64,000 nucleotides of DNA, taken from contig NC_058140.1 in NCBI RefSeq assembly GCF_011075055.1, positions 11,530,668-11,594,667 on the forward strand, given 5' to 3'. The stretch's first letter is position 1, and the number at the start of each line of letters is the position of its first letter. The stretch is from Mangifera indica. Lineage: Eukaryota > Streptophyta > Magnoliopsida > Sapindales > Anacardiaceae. The position numbers and the translations under genes were made by a program. The notes under the pieces are model-generated. The model made no database searches. It was given only the letters and a program-made list of their open reading frames with translations, and was not told where the DNA came from. This document shows positions 11,100-20,979 of the stretch, piece after piece.

Positions 11100-13100
11100 T
11101 CACAATAGGGTGTCTAAATGCTCAGTGACTGTGGTGTACTTCAAGTGTGGATACAGCTGTGTCCCATCCACTCCCCCAGAAGACTCAATATCAAAGTATG
11201 TGTGATCTCCTTTCACAAAGACTGAATATATGAAAATCATCTCCATGTTATCTGGATAAGGAGTCTCTGCCATGCAATGAGCAATGTGTTTTTGGTACCG
11301 TTTCAAAGAATTAAACAAACAAGAATATACACCAATCATGGGTTCCTGTAAAAAGTCAGCAAAAGCACAATTTCTTGGTGTCTCTTTAACCACCAAAAAT
11401 CCAACTATTACAATATTAAATGATCTCACAACAGGCATTGCCATGCAAGAACCAACTTATGGTGTTTTAGTTCTCTGCTTGATTAACTTAAAGTTTGTCC
11501 TAAACTCATTGCTATAAATCTGTTATATCTGCCTCCCTCGAGATCAGTTTCTGAAAAGAAACAAATTGCATATATTTTTGCACCTAGATTTTAATTGTCA
11601 GTTTGGTTTAACTGGTTCTAAAATCAAATTTGATTTCAAGATGGTTTCCAAATGCCTTGGTAATTTTTTTAACTCTCCAATAAGAAAGGTAGCCTGTATA
11701 GTAATCCTACATGATATAGCCGAAATACCTTTGATTTTCTTAAGAAGTGCTTCTCCTGGTACATAAAATCTTTCAAGCTTCTTGCCAATCTTACTCTCCC
11801 AAGTCTCAACCAGCTCATTCATAGAGCAAACGTTTCCCAGCGGCCTGAGATGTAACACTTTATTCAATGTACGTGGATCATCCAGTGCACTAATTGTGAA
11901 AGCAGCAACATCAACATCCTTCACAAAGACACCTGCATAGAAATCACAAGAAGAGCCAACAAAATTTACCATACCCACTACTTACCCAAAATGCAACAAA
12001 CTTACATTTTCAGTGAATCAATATCAAGGAGTTTGATCAAATGTTAATCAGCAAACCTTTTGTGTTTCCATCCCCAAAAATTATAACCTTATCCCTTGGA
12101 GGAGTCTTTAGGCCTGGCTGGACAAGCGATGGAAGTAAATAGGTCATGAATAGATTGCAGCAGATATAAGTGTAGGGAATGCCTTCTGCTTCTATGAGAC
12201 GTCGAATCTCAGATCGACGTGAATAGAAGTTGTTGTCCATGCCAGAAATCTGAGTTCGGTCTGGATCTGCTCCAAATTCTGATGGAATAAACCTCTGAAA
12301 AAATTTACATATACATTTGAATTATTAACAACAGAATAAGTCTATACATGTATATGCAGACACAGAAATATGATCCATGTCAAGAGACACTAAAAGAACC
12401 ATCTAAATTTTCATATACTTGATATTATGTAACAACTAATGAACTTAACATGAACTTGCAGAAGAACTCATAATTTTAGCATTTCATTTCTTTTTCATAT
12501 GCAAACTTAAGAAATATCTGAAATCAAAGCAATAAAAGAAGCAAACAAATGCTCTTATCTCCAAAAGTAACAGTTCTTATACTACTTTTGTGCAGTATTA
12601 TATCAGGTTTAGAGTCCCTAATACCCATTAAACAAATAAAAATAATCAAAATAAACCAACTACATAACTTCCACAGACAACAACCTTGATGCAGCCAGCT
12701 TGTTTGATAAGTCGTATAAGAAGCTTCTGGTCAAGAACGTGCTTAGATGGAATCGAGCAAATAACCACATCAACTTGCTTCACTGCTTCAAAAAGACTCT
12801 TCTCATCTTCCAGTGATCCCTACAAACCAAAACCCCCCAAGAAAAAACTATAAAAAAAACCCACCTAAATTATCAAAAACCAAAACGATTCCAAAGCAGA
12901 AAGAGATGGATTCTGACCTTGAGGAGGGTGGCACCAGCACTGGAGAGATACTGAATCTTGTGTTGTTTGTCTGGGTCATTGGAAGATGAATCTCTTATGA
13001 GAACGAAAGTGGGATGACAATTTTCAATGCTAATTTTGGCCAAATGATAACCCAATCTTCCGGTTGCTCCAATTATCAACACGCTGCTCCTCTTCTCCAT
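11100..13100 (-). CDS. PLR3: PLR3-type NADPH-dependent reductase (isoflavone reductase / PCBER family)
   Basis: Five exons on the minus strand: 12918-13100, 12685-12819, 12057-12294, 11729-11932 and 11100-11266. All junctions are GT-AG and the sum is 927 nt, coding 308 residues. The ATG at 13100 gives MEKRSSVLIIGATGRLG with the NADPH-binding GxxGxxG at residues 11-17. Later blocks GSLEDEKSLF, PSKHVLDQKLL, RFIPSEFGADPDR, IPYTYICC, DDPRTLNK and PYPDNMEMIFIYSVF fit, from memory, the Arabidopsis protein called probable pinoresinol-lariciresinol reductase 3, of similar length. The superfamily reduces lignans and related phenylpropanoids in the cytosol; the substrate of this clade is not established. 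The position of the family's catalytic Lys reads Arg (residue 133, FYSRRSEIRR). It is transcribed divergently from the SYP112 gene. Confidence 0.92.
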
Positions 13101-13258
13101 CACTTCCTCTCACTATCAGATAAGTTTTCAGTTTAGTTTCAGGGTACTTAGGTTTCCAGTTTCTGTCTTCCACGTCATCTTTAGGACCCACTAGTGGGGT
13201 CCATCCAATGAACTCAACTTGCTGACGTGGTGAATGTTAATGGAGTGCTTACCCATAA

Positions 13259-13305
13259 AACGGCTATTTTAAATTTGAAATTTGAAGCATTAACAAAAGT
13301 AACGG
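13259..13305 (+). promoter_or_regulatory. Two AACGG cores (M-phase-specific activator-like elements)
   Basis: AACGGCTA at 13259-13266 matches the 3' part of the MSA consensus (AACGGYYA). A second AACGG lies at 13301-13305. MSA elements bind three-repeat MYB factors and time G2/M expression of cytokinesis genes, including the KNOLLE syntaxin, a close relative of the gene downstream. The first core is about 90 bp upstream of the TATA box. Confidence 0.5.
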
Positions 13306-13350
13306 AAGCGATGGCCATGCATCATTTCATGGCTCTTTGCAAAGAGCATC

Positions 13351-13360
13351 TCTATATAAA
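13351..13360 (+). promoter_or_regulatory. TATA box of the SYP112-like gene
   Basis: tctatataaa is a near-ideal plant TATA box 364 bp upstream of the ATG, with the probable leader intron between them. Confidence 0.65.
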
Positions 13361-13723
13361 AAGATGAGACTTTTTTGTTCTGCAATCAATACACCCTTTT
13401 AAAGCTCTCAATTTGTTTTCTACTTTATCTTTGGTTTTATACAAGCTTCAGTATCGAAGTCTGTCAAGCGTCAGAGAAAAAAGATATAGCAGATAATCCA
13501 TTTCATCAATTCAAGGTTCTAAATTTTTTGTTTTTCTTGATCGATACTTTAATATAAATAATTAACTTTACAGTTCAATAAGTTTGAGATGAAGTCAAAT
13601 TAATTTATCTCTTTCTCTTTTAAGATAAATTTTAGCTTAGTGAAAGCAATTTTGATTAATTTTCTAAGAAACTGAAGGTTTTTTCTCAATTGGGTTGTTG
13701 CAGATTAGTCTAAAGAAGTGAAG

Positions 13724-14623
13724 ATGAATGATCTTATGACCAAATCATTCCTCAGTTACGTAGAACTTAAGAAACAAGCCATGAAAGACCAAGAATCCGA
13801 ACCTGATATTGAAATGGGCCGCCAACTTGACCCTACTGATGAGCAGAGCCTGTCACAGTTCTTCGAAGAAGTAGCAGCAATCAAGAATGAGATGGAAGGG
13901 ATCACCAGTCTCCTTCTTAACCTTCAAGACTTGAACCAAGAAACAAAATCCACTCACAGTGCGAAAATTCTCAGAGGAATTAGAGATAGAATCAACGCAG
14001 ATATGATTACAATACTTCGAAAAGCCAAGAGTATAAAAGCAAGGCTGACATTGCTTGATCAGTCTAACATCGGAAATCGAAATGTATCAATGGCTTATAA
14101 AGAAGGGAGTCCAGTTGATAGAACTAGGATTTCTGTTACTAATGGCTTGCGAATTAAGTTGAGAGACATGATGCATGACTTTCAGTCTTTGAGAGAACAG
14201 ATTGTGATAGACCATAAAGAGGGGCTCAAAAGGAGATACTGTTGTGTGACAGGAGAGGAGCCAAGTGAGGAAGTGATACAGAAGATGATTTTGGGTAGTG
14301 GGGAAGACAAAGTTTTTGAAGGCAAAGAAGATTTGGTGATGGAGAATCATGAAAGACAAGAGGCTTTGAAAGAGATACAGAGGAGCTTGACAGAGTTGCA
14401 TCAAGTGTTTCTTGACATGGCTGTGTTGGTGGAGGCACAAGGGGAGCAAATTAATGATATTGAAGAGACTGTGGCTAGGGCTGGTGCTTATATTAGTGGT
14501 GGCACAGATGGTTTACACCATGCGGATCAAATGAAGAAAAATAGAAGGAATTGGGCTTCTTGGCTTGGTGCTTTTGTCCTGGTTTTATTTCTGGTGTGCC
14601 TTATTGCTACACTGGCTTCTTAA
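13724..14623 (+). CDS. SYP112: Qa-SNARE syntaxin, SYP112-like
   Basis: One uninterrupted coding exon of 299 residues. The start MNDLMTKSFLSYVELKKQA is the N-terminus typical of the SYP11 group; an in-frame GTG six bases upstream is not a plausible start. The N-terminal Habc three-helix region covers about residues 38-160. The SNARE helix covers about 203-265 with the zero-layer Gln at residue 239 (LVEAQGEQ). A single membrane anchor lies near 277-297, rich in Leu, Val and Phe, leaving the protein tail-anchored. Family members act in membrane fusion at the plasma membrane; the close relative KNOLLE (SYP111) acts at the cell plate. The blocks THSAKILRGIRDR, VDRTRISVTNG and TGEEPSEEVIQKMI fit SYP112 as I recall it better than KNOLLE. 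Expression may peak at mitosis given the upstream AACGG elements. Confidence 0.93.
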   Translation: MNDLMTKSFLSYVELKKQAMKDQESEPDIEMGRQLDPTDEQSLSQFFEEVAAIKNEMEGITSLLLNLQDLNQETKSTHSAKILRGIRDRINADMITILRKAKSIKARLTLLDQSNIGNRNVSMAYKEGSPVDRTRISVTNGLRIKLRDMMHDFQSLREQIVIDHKEGLKRRYCCVTGEEPSEEVIQKMILGSGEDKVFEGKEDLVMENHERQEALKEIQRSLTELHQVFLDMAVLVEAQGEQINDIEETVARAGAYISGGTDGLHHADQMKKNRRNWASWLGAFVLVLFLVCLIATLAS

Positions 14624-15058
14624 AACTTACAAGTTTTATATATGTGTGGCTTTTGTTGGTTTGCTTGCATAGAGAAGATTTGGCTATTTTTATCAAAGGG
14701 GAATGTTTTTATATTACCTGCAATTCTGAGAACTAAGTTTTGTGTTTGATAATAATCCTTAAATTCTCCTCTCTGTGTTCTCTACATGCATTTGTGCATA
14801 GCATATGCATTACTGTTAAATCTATGATTTTAATTTCATAAGCCAGGGCATGTGACACAAATATAATAACTCATGTAACAAGATTTAATAATACATCAAT
14901 CTGCTATTTCCATTTCAAATGTAATAAACTTATAAATTGAATCAAATTTCCTGTTTGAATAAGTATACAAATAAATTGAATCAGAAAACATATATTACAG
15001 AATTACAGAAAATCCTGTGACTTCCAGGGCTCACAAACCAGTATTTTAGTTGTTCCCA
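14624..15058. other. 3' flank between SYP112-like gene and pectinesterase pseudogene
   Basis: AT-rich, with several aataaa-like signals for both converging transcripts. No further gene seen. Confidence 0.5.
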
Positions 15059-16527
15059 TCAGCCTTTTACAGTACTATTGGTTGAGCTTTTCTTGAAGCT
15101 TGTGGGGGCAGATCTAAGCCAATCATTTCCCCCAATCATGTCTTTAGCCAAGAAAGGGCAGCCTCATCATTTGATAGTTTCAGTGACCATCCAAACCTTT
15201 TTGATGTTTCAGCTCCTGGACCATAATTTTTGTATTCACCGTAGTATGTAGTTCTGTAATACAAAAAATACAATGAAACATAAGTACCAGGATAGTAGCA
15301 TTTGCAGAATGGATGAAAGTGTATATTTTGAAGTAGAGATGCTTATTAGGGAAGAGATGATTTACTTATGGTTGTTTTGTTTTCCCCAATCATCCCATCC
15401 TTGTGGCACTATCACACCGGACATGTAAGTTAGGGGATATACTACTCTAGAATAAGCACCCCATGGCCTTCCAAGCACAGCAGAGCCAACGCCAGTTATT
15501 TTGCAACCCAAGAAAGTGAATCCAGTGTTCTCTGAGGGTGACATTCTTCTTTGAGCCGTGATAGATCCATTCATCTTAGAAAGGGAATGAATATAGCACT
15601 TCTGATAAACACATAAAATAGTTTTATAAAATAGTTGAACCAACTTATTGGTATATGCAGTACAATTAAAGTGTACGGTAATAGGCTGTGACATCTAAGA
15701 AGTATCTATGCAGCCAAAGGAGAGCACTCACTTCAAAGAGGGAGCCAGCATTTCCGAATATGAAATCAGTGGCTCCTTCCATGTAACAGTTGCTGTAATA
15801 GTGGTTTCCGGTATCATCCAGGAGGGTATCTTGGTAAGACAGTAATCTTGCAGCCATAGAATGCAGCTCTATCTGCTGAAACTCTTAGTGCAACAGCTTT
15901 CCCAGCTGATCCGAATGTGTTCTGTAAATATTATAACATACAATTTTGGACAATGTATTAGTGTTTGAACTTAAATTTGATTTGGATGTGCAGAATGAAC
16001 TCATTTCAAGTGAAATATACTGTGCAATGAACGTGCCAATATCTGAATTGTTAGATATCGTGCAACAAAATCAGAAGCCAACACGGTGAATGTTGGGGAC
16101 TCAAAAATCTCTCCACCATCACCCCATGTTATTGTGGTAGTAGAATTCTCTGCTCCACTTATTGTAAAGAAAGGCTTATCAGCAGGCACAACAATCTTTT
16201 CTCTGTTTAAATAAATAAAGAAGAAAAACTAGATAAGACATAGAAAACGACATAGCTTGTAATTCTTTGTTATCTTAATTTAGCAAGACAATATATAAAC
16301 CTGTATGTTCCTGGCTTAACCCATATAAAAAAAGTTTCATTGTTATTAGATGGAACAGCGTCAATGGCATCTTGTATCTTCTTAAAATCCCCTTTACCCT
16401 ACTGATCGACTCTCAAGAGTATGGCAATAGATGTATCTGTGGAGTTAGTGGTGGCATTTGCCATAGCCATGAAAGGAGCAAAAACAAATGCAACCAATAG
16501 AATGTTGACATAGGTATAAATCTTCAT
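15059..16527 (-). pseudogene. Pectinesterase (pectin methylesterase) pseudogene
   Basis: Five exon-like blocks on the minus strand: 16301-16527, about 16040-16202, 15732-15921, 15366-15601 and 15059-15253. The start encodes a signal peptide (MKIYTYVNILLVAFVFAPF). The hallmarks of a secreted cell-wall pectin demethylase without a PRO region are present: [19 protein letters not shown] with catalytic Asp, SITAQRR, GRPWGAYSRVV and YGEYKNYGPGA. Three lesions are visible. A TAG replaces the codon after RVDQ in block 1. An extra base before TGTCTTACC shifts the frame in block 3. A missing base after GAGGCTGC shifts the frame near the C-terminus. The usual CHIHS reads CYIHS, and the second block lacks a clear donor. 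The gene looks recently dead since most codons remain recognisable. Confidence 0.88.
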
Positions 16528-17239
16528 TTCAGAGGAACCCATGTGAACATGTGATTGATGTTTTGGTCTCGATGGAAGTGCGGGGAATTAATGTTTGAAT
16601 AAACAGAGGTCTATTGAAAGAAAGAAGCAAAGTTACACAATATGCTGATACACCAAATTTACACAAATGAAAGGTCAACGAAATAGGAGGCCTGTAGCCG
16701 ATTTCTTCCAGTTGAAGGATGGTTACCATAACGTAAATGTGCATGTAAGTACATCAGAAAAAGATCTCAACCTCCTTTCAAACTAAAGTTACTTAACTGA
16801 TGATCAATTGAGCAAGGCCAATTAGCATTTTCTGTCTACTTTCGAAAAATTGCTTTAGTGTATTGCCTATAATGTTTTGTCTATTCATTCTTATGAGTAG
16901 CACAGAAGCTTCTGTAATATTGAAGTCAAGGTTTCAATATAATTTAGATGGATAACTAGAACCAACCATGGATTTGGAATAAAAGAAAGAACAACCCAAC
17001 TAAGTTAATCTTATAATATGAATATAATTAGTAAGAAAGACAATTTTTTCCACTGATATTGCTTCTGTTTTAAGTGAGGTTTTGAACGGGAAATACACCC
17101 TGGTTAATGGCATCTGTTCGGAGAAAGAGGGGTCAGTCTAATATTCTCTGTATGAGTGTAACCATGTACTTGGTTTATTCCTGAACAATCTTTTCTTCAA
17201 CCCAATAAGCAATGACAGAGCAAGCAAGTAGGTTTTGGT
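16528..17239. other. Intergenic, upstream of the pectinesterase pseudogene; no gene seen
   Basis: Mixed composition, no recognisable coding block or repeat. Confidence 0.4.
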
Positions 17240-17605
17240 GAAGATCATAGGTATATCTATTCTACGATACATGATATATATCTTACGATATGATATATTA
17301 TAAATAAATGATACATATTATGAGATATATTGAATTAATATGATATAGTAGACGTATCATATATTACGATATATTTTACTGATACGGATCAATACACTTT
17401 TTAAATAAAATTATAATATAATAGAATGTATATGAGAAAATTTATATTTTTTAAAGGTGTTTATAATATTTTCTAAAATGATAAAATGTCAATTAGAGTT
17501 TTTATGATTTTATTTTTTAAAAGTTATATCATAAGATACAATACGATATTTGATACACAATACGCAATATAAAAAATTAGATTTTAATATACAATATAAT
17601 ACACA
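17240..17605. repeat. AT-rich dispersed repeat with 'atacgata/gatacatatt' motifs
   Basis: Runs of 'ttacgatatgatatattataa', 'gtatcatatattacgatatat' and 'cataagatacaatacgatat' resemble, partly inverted, the stretch at 29040-29345. Termini are not clear. Confidence 0.5.
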
Positions 17606-17804
17606 ATCCGGCCAGCATGGTGAAAGACTGCAGAGGAACATACTTCTGTGTATGAGCTTGCCTGTGGACTGCTTGCATTACAAAGTCTACTTAAAACGCA
17701 CCGTTTCATCGCAACAAGAGGCATTAAGAAAATTGAGAAGGGCAGTTAAGTAATTGAATCAAAACACTGTTCAGCCCTTCCTTCCTATAAACAAAGGTCG
17801 AAGC

Positions 17805-17813
17805 AAACCCTAA
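17805..17813 (+). promoter_or_regulatory. Telo-box upstream of the snoRNA
   Basis: AAACCCTAA is a perfect telo-box 66 bp before the snoRNA 5' stem. Confidence 0.55.
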
Positions 17814-17878
17814 TCTTCAACGGGGCTTTGCAGGTAAGATGGATGTTGTTATTTTCAAAATTTGATGTTGGGAAGGGA

Positions 17879-17968
17879 AGGTGCGGTGATGAAGGAGTAA
17901 TTAATCTCGTTAATCTGAGATTAACATGAGGATAATCTCTCTATCCATTCAAATTATACTGAGCGCCT
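17879..17968 (+). ncRNA. Box C/D snoRNA, probable 25S rRNA 2'-O-methylation guide
   Basis: Box C GTGATGA (17886-17892) and box D CTGA (17959-17962) are enclosed by a 6-bp terminal stem, AGGTGC (17879-17884) with GCGCCT (17963-17968), one G-U pair included. Internal D' CTGA is at 17915-17918 and C'-like ATGAGGA at 17926-17932. The sequence before D' is AATCTCGTTAAT, complementary to ATTAACGAGATT in the 25S rRNA segment GAATGGATTAACGAGATT as I recall it. The N+5 rule points to the second A of GATTAAC. A second element, ATCCATTC at 17943-17950, is complementary to GAATGGAT directly adjacent. Size, boxes, stem and two adjoining matches together make a convincing guide RNA. I do not assign a name. 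Confidence 0.75.
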
Positions 17969-18179
17969 TCTCTTTCTCGTCGCACACTTGTTTCATGAAA
18001 TGTCAATTTTTGTATCAAAGTTACGGTAAATCTTCTGGTTAAAGATGCTACGTTTCACAAACTGAAGGACGAATTTTTTAACACCATCAAATCTCAGTGA
18101 GATCATTTACTCTGTTTTAATTATTCAAAAATATGGCAGCGTTTCAAACTTTTATGCCTCTGGATTTGGTAATACTCAA

Positions 18180-18372
18180 TCATGTTGTAATCTTGGACTT
18201 CAAATCCAGACCCCCAAAATCCCCCAGGTCGCAAACCTCCCCCATATACGGGAGCATTGGTTGCGGGATGAAGGTGAAAGCGGTTTTTTGGGCTGCCAGA
18301 TCGCAGCGGCTAGGCGATACGCCGCTGGCGAGGGCTTCGATATGGCCTGGCCAAACGCAAATAAAAGCATGA
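18180..18372. other. GC-rich island with a perfect 7-bp hairpin
   Basis: This stretch is markedly GC-rich against its AT-rich surroundings. CAGCGGC at 18304-18310 pairs with GCCGCTG at 18321-18327 around a 10-base loop. An open plus-strand frame over it (18133-18372) matches no family I know. It could be an exon of the snoRNA host transcript or a captured fragment. Confidence 0.45.
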
Positions 18373-19258
18373 AAATGATTTATCCTCTGTTAAGAGACAC
18401 AACAATATTTCTTGGGATAATTAAAAATTAATTATAATATATTATTATTTATATATAAAAATTATATATATAATTTTATTATTACGGCTATTGTTGTACT
18501 AGAAAGCCTTGCTGGTTGTAGGAGGAATTTTGGAACCAAACGTGGCCAAGATTATTTCTCACCCCAATTATGATGAGCTAACAATTTTCAACCTTTTAAA
18601 TTTATATAAGTTAAATTAAAGAATATTTTTATAATATTAAATAATATATAATAGAGTTTACATCACTTATAATAATAAATTATATTTTTATTTTAATTAT
18701 TTTATTTTTTTATCTTTCTTTTGTTTATCCATTCTTGATCATCAAAAAACATAGAAAAACCCAAAGAAATCGACGATGAATAAGGTAAGATGAAAATAAA
18801 TAAAATCTTGAAATTGCCAAGAATGGAGAACTTCTGAGATGATATTGAATTTGAAAAATTTGTATTTACATTCTCTAAGAGAAAGTGAGAATCATGATAA
18901 AAGATTGGACTTATGATGGGATTGGAAGATAAAAAGAGGAAATCAAAATATTCTTACCTTAAAGAAAAAGTTGATGGTGGCGGAGAAATTGACTGAGTCT
19001 TCGGAGATTTCAATCTTAGAGAAGAATTTGATGGAGGAGAAATGAACAATGAGTCTGGGAGAATAAATCGGGATAAGTGGTGGGTTAGAAGAAATTGAAT
19101 TGAATCTTTTAAAAATGTTATTTTCAATCCTAAAGAAGCAATCAATTGAGATTCCAATAATGGAGATTCCGCCTCCCTTCATCGAGTTTGTCACATATGT
19201 TTTATGAATTCTCAAATTATTACATAAGGTGTTTGCTTCATTAGGGTTAATGTTCAAA
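18373..19258. other. AT-rich intergenic; no recognised gene
   Basis: A minus-strand open frame at 18943-19257 (104 codons, Ser/Ile/Phe-rich) has unremarkable composition for this region and no known domain. 18430-18720 is very AT-rich. Confidence 0.4.
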
Positions 19259-19930
19259 ATATATATTGGCGTTATAAATATAGAGGTTAAAAATTATATT
19301 ACACAAAACCAATTAACTTATGTTAAACTCTAATTCACATACTTATATATCATTCATTTCACTCAATTTTATTAGATATGAAACTCTCTTTCTTTTTATT
19401 TGAGTCTCTAATACCTATACTCAAGTGTAATCATCTAAGTTGTTAAACTTATCGTTTGGGTTATTCGGTTTTTGATTGGATACATTGTTACTTGTATCCA
19501 AAAATACTTTAGGCTATTAGACCCGTCATTTAGCTTGTGTTCTGATACCATATTAGAAATATATATTGCACTTATAAGTGTGGAGATTGAAATTCATATT
19601 ACACAAAACTAATTAGCTTGAATTGAAATTGACATGGTATCAAAATACAAGTCAAACATCGAATCTAACAGCCTAAAGTTTTCCTAGATACAAGCGACAA
19701 CGCGTCCAATCAAAAACTGATTGAGTTAAACAGTGGGTCTAATACTCTAGATGATTGTACTTGAGCGAGGGTATTAGAGACTCAAATAAAAACAAAAAGA
19801 GTCTCATATATAATAAAATTAAGCAAAATGAGTAGTATATAAGTGTGTGGATTAGACCTTAATATAAATCAATTAGTTTTGTATAATATGAGTTTTAATT
19901 TCTATATTTATAAATCCAACATATATTTCT
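19259..19930. repeat. Large fold-back (inverted) repeat, possibly a rearranged TRIM-like element
   Basis: The left arm (about 19259-19550) and the right arm (about 19630-19930, inverted) share 'ttatttgagtctctaatac', 'caatcaaaaac', 'gatacca(t)' and 'attacacaaaac..aatta'. The centre (about 19553-19625) contains a third copy of the outer 80 bp ('agaaatatatattgcacttataa'). The motif tggtatcaaaa/tggtatcagaa beside the centre resembles a Met-tRNA primer-binding site, which suggests a small retroelement; this is an inference. Confidence 0.7.
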
Positions 19931-19989
19931 GGCATATTAAATTGGATGTTTCGTTCATTTCACCATTACATTTATTCTCTTCAAGTAAG

Positions 19990-20707
19990 GGCCAAAAGAC
20001 TATTTCCCACCCAAGGGATGTTGTTTCTCAAGTTTTCTCCTATTAATTTTGAAAATTTTATTTACCCACCCGCGGATTGTTAAAACTAACAGTTTTAAAG
20101 GGAAAATTATTATTTTATTTGTATTATTAAAAATAAACTTAAATTTAACTTTATTTTTTCCCCTTAAACTCTAAAAACTAACAATTTTTTCTAACCTAAG
20201 TTTTAAAAAATAGCATTTTCCCCCCTAGGGTTTGCAATTTTTCACATTCAAATTTTTGACGTCGTTTCTTCCTCTCCGACGACCTCCAGACGACTTCTTT
20301 TCCTCTTTGGTACGATCTCCTTCTGATGGTTCTCCTGGGAATTATCGTCAACAAAGACGACTCGTCTTTGTTAACGATGAAGACTCTTCATCGACGACAA
20401 TTCCCAAGAGAATCATCAAAAAGAAGTCGTATCGAAAAAGAAGAGACATCACCTAGAGGTTATCAGAGAGGAAGAAACGATGTCGCAAATTTGAATCTGA
20501 AAATTGAAAATCCTAGAGAAAAAATGTATTTTTTAAAATTTAGGTTGAGAGGAAATTATTTATTTTTAGGGTTTAAGGGGGGGAATAATATAACTAACAA
20601 ACTCAGTTAATTTTAACAGTTTATGAGTGAGTAAATAAGATTTTCAAAGTTAACGAAAAGAAACTTAAGAAAACCACATATTTTGAGTGAAAAATAGTCC
20701 TTTGGCC
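19990..20707. mobile_element. Family M Mutator-type MITE, 718 bp
   Basis: Termini are ggccaaaagactatttccca at the left and the inverse ending gtcctttggcc at the right. The flanking 9-mers tcaagtaag (19981-19989) and ttaattaag (20708-20716) agree at 7 of 9 positions, an eroded target duplication. The interior shares the AAACTCTAAAAACTAAC and 'agacgac'-rich segments of the family. Overlapping open frames inside (20232-20610) show no domain. Confidence 0.8.
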
Positions 20708-20979
20708 TTAATTAAGACTCCTATTACATGATTGTTTGAGATAAGAGGCAACAAAAAAAGCACACAACATAAGTTTTAAAGAGAAACAACCCCACTAGCG
20801 ACTTTATACATTTTATAAATTTTATAATGATAAAAAATTGATAAATGAATAATTTTTAAGTAATTTTATTAATTTATAAAAAATTAATATATTTTATTAA
20901 AAAAATTTAATAAAACTTTTCTGTCAGAAAACATGTTCGCGCTCTCAATTCGTGCCTCAAAATACCAAACCTTTGTCAA

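Larger units (their letters stand above)
13101..13723. promoter_or_regulatory. Shared divergent promoter region of PLR3-like and SYP112-like genes
   Basis: Only 623 bp separate the two start codons, so both promoters and both 5' leaders fit in this interval. It contains a tgacgtgg motif (13223-13230), AACGG-type elements (13259-13305), and a TATA box serving the plus strand. I see no clear TATA box on the PLR3 side. A probable leader intron of SYP112 runs from 13516 (aag|gttcta) to 13703 (ttgttgcag). Confidence 0.6.
17783..18240 (+). ncRNA. Putative non-coding snoRNA host transcript
   Basis: A TATA-like cctataaac (17785-17793) is followed by a telo-box aaaccctaa (17805-17813), the element typical of plant snoRNA, ribosomal-protein and ribosome-biogenesis genes. 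Then comes a strong 5' splice site, ggctttgcag|gtaaga at 17833/17834. The snoRNA lies 45 bases into this presumed intron. A possible acceptor is the pyrimidine- and C-rich tract ending cccccag near 18227. No open frame of interest is present. The transcript limits are guesses. Confidence 0.4.

Noticed and set aside
14087..14449. Open frames on the minus strand across the SYP112-like gene
   Set aside because: They are shadows of the syntaxin coding exon, with no domain of their own.
17990..18110. A possible second snoRNA (catgaaatg .. aaactgaagg)
   Set aside because: The box C match is poor and no closing stem is evident.
18133..18372. 79-codon plus-strand frame through the GC-rich island
   Set aside because: No family match; openness can follow from GC-rich composition. 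Kept only as a composition anomaly.
18943..19257. 104-codon minus-strand frame starting MNINPNEANTL
   Set aside because: No recognisable domain, splice context or codon signal; AT-rich region next to a fold-back repeat.
20232..20610. Arg/Lys-rich overlapping frames of 74-94 codons
   Set aside because: They lie inside a family M MITE and are not conserved in frame in the other copies.
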